A stretch of DNA of 64,000 nt from positions 310,001 through 374,000 of the forward strand of contig WHVA01000008.1 in NCBI GenBank assembly GCA_015179125.1, written 5' to 3'. Positions 1 to 11,366 of the stretch are shown here, piece by piece. A program made the position numbers and the translations under genes. The DNA comes from Gautieria morchelliformis. Taxonomy: Eukaryota > Basidiomycota > Agaricomycetes > Gomphales > Gomphaceae. Each line of letters starts with the position of its first letter. The first letter of the stretch is position 1. The notes below the pieces were generated by a model, which worked only from the letters and a program-made list of their open reading frames with translations, made no database searches and was not told the origin of the DNA.

Positions 1-398
1 GAAAAAACAGACAAAACAGGGTGAACGAGTGAGCCTATACAGGATACAGTGCAAGCAACGGCATTATTGGGGGGGTTGTCATTTGTAGACTGCACAGTTG
101 AGGAGGCTACATAGACAATGATTAAGAAGGAAAAATGAATTAAAAGAAAAGTTAATGTACAGGAAGCTACCATTTCAGGAGAAGGGGCATTTATAGACCC
201 AAAGTAAGACACTCATCTGCCTATGTAAACAATAATTGTCAGCCCTGTGAAAAAGTTTGAATTTGTTTCCATGGGAATTACTTAGAGGAAAATGAAAATT
301 TTAGCAGAGGGCATAAGACAATTCTTGGGTGAAGACTCGCTTACCTAAAAGTAGTGGGAATGTTTGTTGTCAACTCCAAGCCCTGCTGTTTTGGGTGG
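1..398. other. Gene-free left flank of the Copia insertion
   Basis: No supportable gene is seen. The last 60 bases before the Copia LTR, together with 6703-6800 beyond it, resemble 37430-37510: both contain a stretch reading like GTCAACYCCAAGC followed by TCGGCTCTTC and GATAAGTAGCCRAGAGTGG. The Copia element therefore appears to have landed in a copy of an older, unidentified dispersed repeat. Confidence 0.4.
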
Positions 399-692
399 TG
401 TTGGTATTGGGCGCAGTAGCTATGTAGTACGAGCCTCAGTGACTATACGGTTCACTGAGTTATCATTAGTACTGTACCTATGTAGTACGAGCCTACATAT
501 AGATGAGTAACAATACAATGTACTGTATAGACGTGATATGCACCTCAGTGACTATACGGTTCACTGAGGTGTTGCTAACTACTTGTCCACTATATAAACC
601 AATATGCTCGGAGTCTGTCTGATCCGAGCATATGCCCGATCCCTAGTGATACAGGGCTGCATCCCAAGCTTACCGGCGACTGCACCCCGACA
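399..692 (-). repeat. Copia 3' LTR (left in the window)
   Basis: It begins TGTTGGTATTGG and ends CCCCGACA. The plus strand shows two palindromes, 435-459 and 543-569, each with CTCAGTGA and TCACTGAG arms around a 9-nt loop. A TATATAA-like stretch lies at 591-598. The matching LTR is 6404-6697. Confidence 0.93.
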
Positions 693-819
693 CCCCCCCA
701 TAAGCTGGACACAGGCCTATCAGTGCGTTCAAGTGCGCGACCTTGTGTCTGGGGAGTGCCTTTGTAAACATGTCCATGGCCATGTCATCCGTGGGCACAT
801 AGTCGACGTTGATGAGCTG

Positions 820-3530
820 TCATTGTACCACGTGACATATGAAATGGTAGTGTATATCAATATGTTTGGTGCGTGGGTGGTACTCATCATTCTTCATGAT
901 GGAGATGGAGGAGACATTGTCGAGGTGGATTGTGATGGGCTTCACGAGTGGGTGAGCAATTTCGGCTAAGAACATGCATACCCAGAGTGCCTCTTTCGTG
1001 GTGTGCATTGCAGCGATATACTCGGCTTCAGTGGTGGACAACGCGACAATGGCCTGCTTCTTCGAACTCCACAAGACAACACCGCCTCCTATCGTGAACA
1101 CATAGCCAGAGATTGAGTGTCGATGTTCATGCGATGCCCAGTCCACGTCTGAGAACACCTCTAGGCCTTTGGGCGACCTGCTGATGATGAGGCGTAAGTC
1201 CATCGTCCCCTTCAAGTAACGGAAGACTCTCTTCACAGCTTCCCAGTGGGGTCTACCAGGATTCTGCATGAATTGTGCAAGACAAGAGACTGCAAAAGAA
1301 ATGTCTGGGCATGTACCCAATGCGGCGTACATAAGGGATCCTATCGCCTCCCTGTACAGTTAGTGAGGGGTGGAAGGGGATTGGGATAAGGAAAGCCTGT
1401 GGTGAGGGTCGAGTAGCATGCTGAGAGGGTTAGCGTTTTGTAGGTTGAACTGCTCCAGGATCTTTCTGATGTACGCGTGCTGTGAGAATGAAATCATGCA
1501 CAACGCGCGGTCTCGTTTTACCTCAATTCCCAGCAGCCAGTGCAGGTCTCCAAGATCCTTAAGTTTGAGGACCGTTCGCAGTTCATCTTTGAATCCTCGA
1601 ATGGCCTCCTTCGTGTTGCCAGCCATGGTGAGGTCGTCGATGTCAACAGCGACGATGAGTGCGTTCTGGCCGGCATACCTGTGGAATACTGCGTGCTCAA
1701 CTTCGCAGCGAGTAAACCTGAACCTGTACATTATGCCACACAACATGTCGTACCACTCCCTTCCTGACTGTTTCAGGCTGTATATTGTGTGGTCGAGTCA
1801 GAACACGTAGTGTTCCTTTCCGGGAACTTTGTAGCCCTTTGCCTGGCACATGTAGACCGTTTCGGTAATCGGTGCGTTGAGGTACGCACCGTCTATATTG
1901 GTCTGTTCGAGTTCCCAGTTGTTTCTGACGGCGATTGCAGCAATAATGCGGATTGCGGATAGTTTGGAGGTAGGGGAGAAGGTTTCATTATAGTCTATGC
2001 CTTCTGTCTGTGTGAATCCCTGCGCGACGAGCCTAGTCTTGTGTGTTACTACTTTGCCTTCCGTGTCATGCTTGTAGTGGAATACGAGTCAGCTGCTGAC
2101 GATGTTTGCGCCTTCTGGGGGCTCTACCAGGTCCCAGGTTCTCAGGTTCGCGTGCTGGTCCAGCTCACGCCTTATAGACGTGTCCCACTCGGGCCAGTCC
2201 TCGCGCGAACACGCATCGTTTAGGTTTACCGGGTCGACCCCTACCTCATGCGCAGCTGCTGCCATCGAGAATTCTATGGGTCGGTGCATTCCCCCCACAG
2301 TCCCATCACCCTCCTCCAGCTCCACCAGGGCCACTAGGGCTGAGTTCTCGGTGGGCATGGGTAGTCCTCAAGGGTACGCAGGTGTGTTCGCACATCCTGT
2401 ACTGCTGCCAGTACCGTCGGTGATCCCATGGATGTACGTGGATGGCTTCCATGCGCGTTGGCCCCTACCCTGCAGCTGCTCCCCTGGGGGTCAAGGGCCT
2501 CAAGTCGCTCGAGTCCTTCCAGGGGGTCGATGCGTGTGGGGTCTGTGGCTGGGGGTGGTAAGGGTTAGCCGTGTGGGGCGTCACTGACGTTCTGTTGGCT
2601 GTGTGGGGCGCCACTGACGTTCTGGCTGTCTTGGGAAGTAGTCTCCCCCTCAGCCTGTGTGTCAGTGGTGACTACAACTGACTCATCGAATGTCACATTG
2701 CGTTCCACCGTGACACAGCATTTCCCAGGCCAGTAGACCCTATACCCTTTACTCTCATCACTGTAGCCCACCCACCTGCCCTCATCTGCCTTAGGCTCTA
2801 GTTTTCCCTGGTCTTCTCTCAGGATATATACCCTGGTTCCCCATACCAGGAGGTCGCTGAAGTCAGGTCTCGCTCCGTGCACGATCTCGTACGGTGTCTT
2901 GCCGTCGAGCCCGCGCGTCGAGGTCCTGTTTTTCAGCCAGACCACATGTTGGATGGACTCTGTCCATAGGAACTTCGGTAGGGCTGCCGTGAGATGCATT
3001 GCCCGTGCATGCTTGAGCAGCATACGGTTGCGACGCTCAGACACACCGTTTTCTTCTGGCGTGTCGTGTATGGTAAGGCTTCTCACAGTTCCCTTCGACT
3101 TCAGGTGAGCCGTGAACTCATCGGAGAGGTACTCGCCCCCTCGGTCAGTTTGCAATCTTTTGACCTTAGCGTTGTGCTGAGTTTCCACCCAGGCTTCGTA
3201 TTGCCAGTAGCAACCAAAAGTGTCGCTTTTCTTTGGTATGGTCTCTAGGTACGTCCACCGGCTATAGTCATTGGTGAAACTTACGAAGTATTCCTTCCGT
3301 TGTAACTTTAGGGGTTCGCATGCCCCCATACGTCCGAATGGACTTTTTCACTGAAGGTTGTGGCACATGGTCCCTCCCACTTCTGCAGGACAGGCTTGTG
3401 TGTCGGTTTCGCCTGCCCGCATGCAGTGCAAAACCCAGGTTGACTCAACATATCAACATCGAGTCTGGTTACAGTGCCATCGTGGACTAGCTTCCGGGCA
3501 GCTTGTGGGGAGATGTGCCCCATCTGGCGG
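820..3530 (-). pseudogene. Copia pol remnant: integrase, reverse transcriptase, RNase H
   Basis: Minus-strand reading gives, in order, integrase core similarity (motifs such as FTNDYSRW, LQTDRGGEY and NGVSERRNR, which carry the D-D-E signature), Copia-type reverse transcriptase (VAVDIDDLTMAGN with LKDLGDLHWLLGIEV) and the RNase H end (SDVDWASHEHRHSISGY, LSTTEAEYIAAMHTTKEALW). These are hallmark Copia motifs. The pol body is in several pieces and should be treated as a fossil. Confidence 0.9.
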
Positions 3531-4253
3531 TGCAGTTCGTCCAGGGTGAGTGGTTTCCATACTGCATTTGCTGTCGCGCCGTTGACGTGTGCTCTACCTT
3601 GTAGAGCCCATTCGAGAGTGGAACCTGCCCGAGCAGCGTTCCTCGAGCGTCATGAATCAAGCACTTCTGTCCTTCAGTAGGACCAAGTAGCCGGCCGCAT
3701 CGCAGTGTGTTAGGGAGATTAGAGTAAAGGCAAGGTCGGGGCAGTATAGCAGGTCCTTCAATGTGACGTCCGTAGTTGTTTTGCCATTGGGTATGCTGAC
3801 TCTCATGTTCCCAATTCCCCTAGCTTGGAAGATGGTCTTGTCCGCGGCATTAATTGTGCACGGCGCAGTCCCCTTGGAGGTGAGGAATCGGTGCCTGCTC
3901 GGCGACATATGACCTGACGTGCCCGAGTCGTAGACATCGACTTCGTGTCCCGTCGATGTACTCGTTCCCAGTGCGAGCATGGTCCCAGCGAACGTTGTGG
4001 TGAACGCAAATTCCTCGCTCTCTGTTACCACATTCGCTGATCCGCCCACCTTCTTATCTTCATCCTTCTTGTCCTTTTTCTTGGCTTTAGAGCGACAATC
4101 CGCCTTCATATGGCCCTTCTTGCCGCATTTCCAGCACTCTACGTCGGTCTTCGCGGTGCTGGAGGTGCCTCCACGTGACTGGGACTTCCCGCGGCCTTTT
4201 ACTGCAGCGAGAGTGTTCTTGCTTTGAGCTGGCACTCCTCGATGGTGAGTCAT

Positions 4254-4727
4254 TGTTAAGACCTGTTCCTGAGTCCGGACCCGAGGCCTCGGCCTCTGAT
4301 CTCGCTCGGGAACCTTCGGGCTTAACTCGGGTTCCCTATTGGTTCATCATTCACCCTGATCCCCTTTCCTAGATAGTCCTGTTCCATTTCTGATGATTGT
4401 CTGTCGACCCTGCTTCCTGCTCGATACGGGCATTGATGCCCTCTTTCCGTTCCTTGCAATTAGTATATAAACCCCCATCATGTACACTAATTCCTCAGTA
4501 CTGATATTGACTTAGATTCCTCGTATCTTCCACTCCTCTGTCTGATCTTCATTTCCGAACCTCGGCTTCTAGCCAAACCCGTCCCCGAATCTGCTTCCCG
4601 AAATTAGGGCGGAACACTGTAGTGGGCGCAACCTACGAAGTTGAAGCCAAGCCCTCTGTTCCCAAACTTCGGTTAACCTCGGCTCGGCCCTCGGGTTGAG
4701 TCTTAAGTATGACTTACATTCTTAACA
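4254..4727 (+). repeat. Solo LTR (Gypsy-type) inserted in Copia gag
   Basis: A 474-bp unit begins TGTTAAGACC and ends TTCTTAACA, and is flanked by the duplication GTCAT (4249-4253 and 4728-4732). It contains GTATATAAACCCCC near 4460 and a later stretch (GAAATTAGGGCGGAACA, then GTGGGCGCAACC) that is also present in the LTR at 8266-9589. The same plan of TATA box, CCTCAG and GGCGCA is seen in the LTRs of the Gypsy at 53152-60416, so it belongs to a related Gypsy group. Confidence 0.88.
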
Positions 4728-5197
4728 GTCATTCGAACTCGTCAATGAGCGTGTTGACTACCTGATCCAGCTCTAGCGTTGCCTTAGCATGTGCAGCAGA
4801 CATGGTAATGGCGTTGATGAGTGAGCAGTATGACTTAGGGAGTGAACCAAGGATGACTGTGACTAAATAATCGTCAGTGAGTGCAGCATTCATTCCAGAA
4901 AGTTGTTCCTGCATTCTCATGAGCCTTTCCAAGTGCATGCGGAGGTTCGACTCGTCCTCACACTTCATCTCGTACATTCGGCGTTGCATGTCGACCTTCA
5001 CTGTGAGTGCTTTAGTCTCGTGCTTCGCACATACCGCTTCCCAAACTTCCTTCGCTGTGGTCAGGTTCCGAACTTCGATGAGTACGCTATCTGGGACTGT
5101 TGTGAAGATCTGCGCCATGATCGTTGCCTTGCATTGGTTGTAATCATCCCACTGCTTCTCCAGACCATCCAGTTCATCCTCTTCTTTGTCCGTTAGC

Positions 5198-6196
5198 TGT
5201 CATGACCTGTCTATTTCTCTTACCCCACTGTCTCTATGTTCCCCCTTGTCACTCCCTAGCATCTTCACCAGAGTTCGCCGCACCCTCCGGCCACTCCCCC
5301 TCTATGTCCACTCTACCTGCTGTTCACCCCATTCTCCAAACCGCTATTCGCTGCTCGCGCATTTCCAGCAGGCACGCCATCAAATATGATCAATACCATT
5401 TACCTGGCATGATGGTTCATCATTAACCCCATCATCTTCTTAATCCAACCCCTTTGGGTGTTCGTATGGCCAAAGTGTGTTCGCAGGACGTCCCTTCTAT
5501 AGGTCGTGCGGGATCAACCCAGTAGACGAAGAGTCCGTGCAGGGTAGCATGTATGCAGGTCCCAAGACATGGTTTTGTCCATAAGTGCCTTCGCCACCTT
5601 TACTCTCCGTCGTTTCATGTTCGCACTCTTCCCTCACTCTATTGTATGTTTATTCCATCTACTTAGTATCATGACTGTGCACCCCTATCCAACCCTGACT
5701 CACGACGGCCTCTTTCCTATTCACTAATACCTTACGAGCATTTGATATAAGTAGTTTACATTCGCATGTATATTCTCCAGTTCAATTATCATATGTCGTC
5801 CATCTTGTGCAAACTTGACCTCACTGTGATCATTGTCTTGAGCCTTCTCCTGGAGATTTCTATCTTTGACCAGAAGAGGACTTAGGCATCACTGGTGAGT
5901 TCCCATACTTCACCTTCGTTACCTTAGCCTTCGAACTATTTTCTGTGCTGACGGCGAAGGGATTGTCGCTACTTAGACAACCCTTCCGTGACACCTTGCA
6001 CGTTACATCGTCAAGTGCCACGGGCTGTTTCACTACGACTGTAGATAGGGCGAGCTCCGCTCAGGCAGCCCTCTTATCTTGTGAACATTTATTGGTTCAC
6101 CTATTCGCCGAACGGCATACCTATTCGCACAAGTCATTCGGGCATTCGCTGTGTTCACTAATACACGATATTAACGCCTAAAAACCAATCTTGACA
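5198..6196. mobile_element. About 1-kb LTR-like insertion in Copia gag
   Basis: The Copia gag reading is interrupted for about 1 kb. The inserted block starts TGTCATGACC and ends ATCTTGACA, so TGTCA and TGACA form short terminal inverted repeats as in an LTR. The flanks share only AGC clearly, so the target duplication is eroded or the ends are off by a few bases. No coding motif was found inside. Confidence 0.55.
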
Positions 6197-6403
6197 AGCG
6201 TGTGACCATCGGGGTAAGTGGGGATCGGAGGTGGGACTCGAGTGGTCCCCTCCAGATATCGCTTGGCACCACGAGTCGACACTAGCATAGCTAATGTCTG
6301 ACTCTTCCAGGTGACCCAGTTTGTGCCATCTCGGGCAAGTTTAGGGATGACAAAGGACTTGGTGTTTGTGGAAGACATAACGGGCTCTGCCAGGCCCAGA
6401 ACC

Positions 6404-6697
6404 TGTTGGTATTGGGCGCAGTAGCTATGAAGTACAAGCCTCAGTGACTATACGGTTCACTGAGTTATCATTAGTACTGTACCTATGTAGTACGAGCCTA
6501 CATAGAGATGAGTAACAATACAATGTACTGTATAGATGTGATACGTACCTCAGTGACTATACGGTTCACTGAGGTGCTGCTAACTACTTGTCTGCTATAT
6601 AAACCAATATTCTCAGAGTCTATCTGATCTGAGCATATGCCCGATCCCTAGTGATACAGGGCTGCGTCCCAAGCTTACCGGCAACCGCACCCTGACA
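6404..6697 (-). repeat. Copia 5' LTR (right in the window)
   Basis: It is 294 bp, begins TGTTGGTATTGG and ends CACCCTGACA, and is followed by the target duplication GGTGG. The two palindromes of the partner LTR recur at about 6440-6464 and 6548-6574. Confidence 0.93.
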
Positions 6698-6702
6698 GGT
6701 GG

Positions 6703-7339
6703 GGAGAGGGGTATGCAATCTCGGCTCTTCAGCTTGCCATGTTAAGCTTGTCCATGATAAGTAGCCAAGAGTGGCTGAGCACTTGCCACTGCAACCATTA
6801 CCCCAGTAATACATGGTTCACTGGACCTAGTGCCATGCAGCATCAATGGCCGGTGACTTTCAGTGCTCAACGGTGGCAACTACCATTTAATGCACTGACA
6901 CCTACTCCCACCCACCCTCGATCTGCACAACACGCTGTTGCACATTATCATGCAACACGTGGCACTGTGGTTCAACACATACCATTGCCCATCACTCACA
7001 CCCAACACCAAGTGCTGGCCATTGCTGCACCATCCAGTACATGAAGAACATCGTCACCACTCATTCCCTGTGGCGGTTCACGTAACATATTCAGGTTGGG
7101 AGCAGGATTCCTTAAACGAGTGCTGCATAGAAATCTTCAGGTAATGTGAGTGACTATCCTGTCTTGTCACCTGGCATAGGAAATCTGAGTTACATTCCTG
7201 CAGGGTGATTATATTGTCAGCAATGTCCACAATTCATCGGCTTAGTGCCACCCCCCTTCTGCACCGCATTGGTGGTCTATTGTTCTACATTTCATATAAA
7301 GACCTTGTAATTAGTTTACAAGGATCAGATAGAGTTTTC
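6703..7339. other. Gene-free stretch
   Basis: No gene is supported. The start continues the old dispersed repeat that the Copia element interrupted (shared with about 37450-37510). The remainder is AC-rich, with open frames in several phases and no recognisable protein. Confidence 0.35.
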
Positions 7340-9589
7340 CCATCCCTCTCCTACACCATTCCATCCTTGATTCGCTTCGGCAAAGCCAGATAGGCTCGGC
7401 GATGCAAGGCCGAATAATTATACTGAAGGACAGATGCCAGCCTGTAGAATTCGACAAAAAACCGAGTTGCCTTGTGGTTATCCTTCATGATCAAATTCTC
7501 GAGCTCAATTTCTGCATCTGCAACTTGATCGTAGGGACCGAAATTCAGCTAGAGCTCTTCCGTAAATGCCATGTAATCCAAAGCCCATGCGGGTTCATCG
7601 GCAGGGTCATCTGCAAGGTAGGGCTCAAAATACTCCAGAGCTGTTCCCTTGAGGAAGGACAATACATAGTTCACTTTCGTAGAACCATCTTGGAATGCTT
7701 GGGGTTCAGCACAGAAATTCAGCGTGCACTGGAGAAGGAATCCTCAGAGCTTTTTTGGGTCTGAGCCATAAAACTGGTCAGGTTCCCGGAGTTTCGCTTT
7801 CGAGTCACTTCGGTCTCCACCACCACCAAGCCCATTGTCGGCGAGCCTTTCCAAAGCCGTGAGCAGTCACCCCACCTGTTCCTCACCATTTGCCGCTGCA
7901 TTTAGGTTGGGATTAGGTCTCGGGCCTGCTGCTTTGGGATTGGAATTATGCTCAGAACAGGAATCGGAATTATCGCCACCACCACCACCATCACCAGGAT
8001 CACTCAGGTCGGGGGGTTCAGCACTCGGTTCCTCGGGAACTTCGCTGGCACACCCTCGGCCAGCACCAATCACTCGGCGCCGGGGTGCGGGTTGAACTGA
8101 CGGGGGGTTGGAATACCGTTGACGGAATGGGGGGTTTTCCGGGACGCTCGAAGCACCTTGTGCGTGCCGAGCTTCAATTGTCAGCATTACGCGGCTGCCT
8201 TCGGCAGGGGTGTAAGATTGGGTGATCGGCATTCTGAACAAAGAGTGTAGAGAGTTCAGATATACTGTTAAGGTTGTGTTCATACTGTAGTTCAGACGCA
8301 CAGCTGAAGCAGAAAGCGAGAGAAATCTTTGCTAAGTTCCCTAGAGCTATGCGCATGCACGAAATTGACCCCACCATGCCGTCGGCAGCTTTCACGAAAA
8401 TCACGAAGAGTATACCGCGCAAACAAGCCAGCCTGCTAGTGCAGCTGAGGATAGGACACATACCATTGAACAAACACCTATACAATATAGGAAAAGTGGG
8501 GTCGCCCCTGTGCCCAGTGTGCAGGAATATGCAGGAGACAGTACAACATTACTTGTTTCAGTGCCCGGCATACAGCGAGCAGAGGAAGAGGCTGGAAAGG
8601 AAGCTGAAAAGAGGAGCAAAATCCGTAAGGACGCTGCTGGGGGGACACAAAGCACTAGAACATCTATTCAGGTATATACAGGACACGAAGCATTTCGAAA
8701 ACCAGTACGGAGACATCACACTACCAACGGCAAAAGAGGACAAGGGAAGGGGAGCAGGCAGAAGACAGCGCAGGGAGAGGAGGCGCTAATCACACACCTC
8801 GCCCAAATAGGCACGGACACGCTCGGGGCCATGCCCCTTGAGAATAAGCAGAGATAGAGGTCTAAAGGAGAGAGGGAGAAAACACAAGAAAGAAAATGTA
8901 TATACCGTCTTACAGAGGGCGCTGCCCCAAAAGATGTTAAATGGGAAAAAAAAAAAAGAAAACAAAAAAAAAGAAAACAAAAAAACTGTAGTTCAGAATA
9001 CCAAAGTCGAACTCGGGTCTTGGGTCGGAGGGCTTGGCTTCAACCTCTTGGGTTGCGCCCACTCGATGTTCCGCCCTAATTTCAGGAGCGGTCTCAGCTA
9101 TAAGCCGAGATACGGGTTTTGATATCAAGCAGAGGGTCTCAAGTATGATAAGCTAATTCGATATCTGAACTGAGGAGCTACTGTACATGGACTGGAGGTT
9201 ATAGTAAAGTAGCGTACAGGGTCGCGAAGAGAACATGATCGGATCAACGGTCAGGGGAAACAAGGGTCAGGCAAACGGGGAACTTGTTGAAGTATCCATC
9301 GCTCAACCATTCATTACTCATCTATTGTCGCTCATGGTTCCACCAGTTCAAGCTCCTCTCAAATCCCATAGTTACAGTAGCTAGTCACTGTATATTTTTC
9401 TGAGACCTCGTGAGTTGAGGAATAACACCTTGTCCTTTTCCTATCACTACTCTCAAGAGAACTAACTAGAAAAGGGAATCACGGGCAATGGGAAGTGCGA
9501 AGGGAAACCCGGAGGAAAGCCAAGAATAACCCGAGGTTCCAAACGAGAGCCGAACCTGAGCGGTCTGGATTCAGGAATGGATCGTAACA
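7340..9589 (-). mobile_element. 5' remnant of a Ty3/Gypsy element (LTR plus gag), broken
   Basis: On the minus strand an LTR starts TGTTACGATCC at 9589 and ends CTTAACA at 8266. It is about 620 bp once the LINE inside it is discounted. A gag region follows from about 8232 down to about 7340, with TPAEGSRVMLTIEARHAQ near its start and capsid-like readings (LKGTALEYFEPYLA, FFVEFYRLAS). The capsid reading resembles that of the Gypsy at 53152-60416. No pol follows, so the element is truncated; gag shows at least a couple of breaks. It was inserted into an older gag remnant (9590-10095). Confidence 0.8.
8297..8984 (+). mobile_element. 5'-truncated LINE (Tad1-like 3' end) with a 13-bp TSD
   Basis: The insertion is flanked by ACTGTAGTTCAGA at 8284-8296 and 8985-8997 and ends in an A-rich tail (8946-8984), the hallmark of target-primed LINE insertion. 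The reading 8274-8789 gives the LINE C-terminal region (PSAAFTKITKSIPRKQASLL, LRIGHIPLNKHLY, CPVCRNMQETVQHYLFQC), homologous to the end of the full-length LINE at 60881-61498. The 3' untranslated end shares GGGCGCTGCCCCAAAAGA-like sequence with it. It sits inside a Gypsy LTR. Confidence 0.9.
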
Positions 9590-10095
9590 TTGATGGAATG
9601 CTTGCCCTGATGGTACTGGCATGATTCCAGTTGATTAATCACGTCGGTGGCCTCATGCAGGGGGTAGAACTGCTGGTGAAATGCCTCTACAAAATCCTGC
9701 CAGGTCACATAGAGCGGTGTGCCACATTTTGCTTCATGGGTGAATGCACGAGTGGCGAAAGTCACAGCCCTTCCAGTTTTCATGAAGGACATCGCCCAAA
9801 GGATCTGTGACTGCTTGTCTGGGAATTCGCTCGCACACACACACAGGTAGAGGCTGCACAACTCGATGAAGTTGCAACCATTCACACGATCGCCATTGTA
9901 CTCGGAGGGCTTTGCTAGCTCAGCTGTTTGCTTGGGTGCGAATGTGACTAGGGAGTCCAGCCATCAGCCCAGTGGTCATAGCCTGCAGGGTGTTCAACCT
10001 TGTCTCCAGATCTTGCTGTTCCTGCCTCTCTCTCATCAACTCTTGCTCTATCACCACCAAGCGGTCCAAAACTTCAGCAGCAGACAGCAAGTCCA
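9590..10095 (-). pseudogene. Older LTR-element gag fragment
   Basis: On the minus strand a start at 10095 reads MDLLSAAEVLDRLVVIEQEL, a heptad-like N-terminus. Downstream are capsid-like readings (SQILWAMSFMKTGRA, WQDFVEAFHQQFYPLHEATD). This is the gag plan of Ty3/Gypsy elements of a family different from its neighbour, which interrupts it at 9589. It is a fragment and broken. Confidence 0.7.
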
Positions 10096-10108
10096 TGGTA
10101 AATGGTAG

Positions 10109-11366
10109 AGGGTGTCAGGGTATGAGAAAGGATTGCTAAAATTGCTGCTTTCAAAGGGTGTTCAATTCGAAGTTGGTGATTTTGCAACTGGTGCTCTAGA
10201 GAGAGTTTTCTACTATAAGGGCAACCTAGGCAGAAGCTCTACACTCAAGCAGCAAACTGGTGAAGGTGGATCCAAAGTAAGGTAGAGAACTATATACATG
10301 ACACAGACATACCTGGTGAAGGGGGATCCAAAGAGAAAACTCAAACCCCTTCGCCACCTAGCTATGACTATAAGTAAGCTCAGGCATGCTAGCCTGATCA
10401 CCCAATGCCTGAGTTACATAAGCAATCACGCCAGCGATAACAGGGCTGGACAGATAAGGAAGGAATGATGTCAGAAGGGACCGGAACAGGAAGGGAAATA
10501 AATGGAACACAAGACAGAAGGATGACAAAGACTAGGAGAAGCTCAGGGGCCTTGCATCTGCACCTGCAGCACAAAGCCTTCTTACAGTAGATGTATACAC
10601 ACCCCAAATTACTGGGCACCCCATACCTGCTGTTCCACCCCACATCCACCAGCATGACACAAACACAATGCAGGCCCTGTAAACACTGTTGTTAGAATGC
10701 GAGGAGGGAGGCGGAGAGAGACGAAGGCTGGAATAGAACTCGGTGCGCTGAGCACAGAAACAGACGGAACTCGAGTGTTAGCTAACTCTAGCTGTAACAC
10801 TAAACAGAGCTGCAGTGCAGCTGAGAGGGCTGAAACCGATGTATTTGTTGTAACTACTGGGCTAGCTACATATACAAGTGTCGAAGGTATGGGTGCTCGG
10901 TCAGGGGTCAGTGGAGTGGGAACTCCAGTTCGCTTACTCGCCGACGAGCGAGAATACTTCTGCAATGTAGATTGGTTGCCCTCGAAATGGTACCAATTGA
11001 CATCACTGGGCCGTGCCACAGCATAGATGTCAGCGTCAACCTGCAACAATTTCGAGATGCGACCAGGCCCTGCGAGTACGAGTCGTATAGTGATAGAGAT
11101 GCTTGGGGACATATGCGCATTAACTCGGCGCAGTGACAGACTCGACCCAACTCGTGGTGCGCATTAACTCAAGCACAGAGAATGATGATGGCTTGCAAAT
11201 TATCACTTCTGTGCAAACCTCAATCAAAACCTCAATACTCGGAGTTGATAGAGTTTGAAGGGGTGTGTTGTGAATCGTCATTACTCGCCATGTTAGTATA
11301 GCCTGCAGCATGAACTGGCACTATCCCGGTGCTATCCATGTTCGGATGCAACTCCTATCACCTACT
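10109..11366. other. No supported gene; possible LTR remnants
   Basis: The minus-strand sequence just upstream of the gag start contains ACCCTGACA, which could be the end of that element's LTR. A possible LTR start on the plus strand, TGTTAGAATGCGAGG, lies at 10690. Neither boundary could be confirmed with a target duplication. Long open frames (10609-11112 minus, 10697-11026 plus) overlap on both strands and resemble no family I know. Confidence 0.3.

Larger units (their letters stand above)
3657..6378 (-). pseudogene. Copia gag and protease remnant with two insertions
   Basis: The minus-strand start at 6378 reads like a Copia gag N-terminus (KLARDGTNWVTWKSQTLAML). The gag body (VPDSVLIEVRNLTTAKEVWE) lies near 4730-5120, and the zinc knuckle and protease DSGTSGHMS lie at 3900-4140. 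Solo-LTR-like pieces at 4254-4727 and 5198-6196 lie inside it. Confidence 0.85.
399..6697 (-). mobile_element. Ty1/Copia LTR retrotransposon, broken, carrying nested insertions
   Basis: The element reads on the minus strand between two 294-bp LTRs and is flanked by the 5-bp duplication GGTGG (394-398 and 6698-6702). The parts seen on the minus strand are the gag start just inside the right LTR, the gag body around 4730-5190, a CCHC knuckle (CWKCGKKGHMKADC) near 4130, a protease motif DSGTSGHMS near 3920, integrase around 2570-3520, reverse transcriptase around 1360-2350 and RNase H around 820-1330. Integrase ahead of RT is the Copia order. Two foreign pieces sit in gag (4254-4727 and 5198-6196) and there are roughly half a dozen or more further breaks, so it is a fossil. 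A hand comparison of the LTRs finds about 17 differences in 294, mostly transitions, making it the oldest of the three datable LTR elements here. Confidence 0.93.

Noticed and set aside
10690-11130. Possible solo LTR starting TGTTAGAATGCGAGG
   Set aside because: No matching end with a 5-bp duplication of the left flank could be found.
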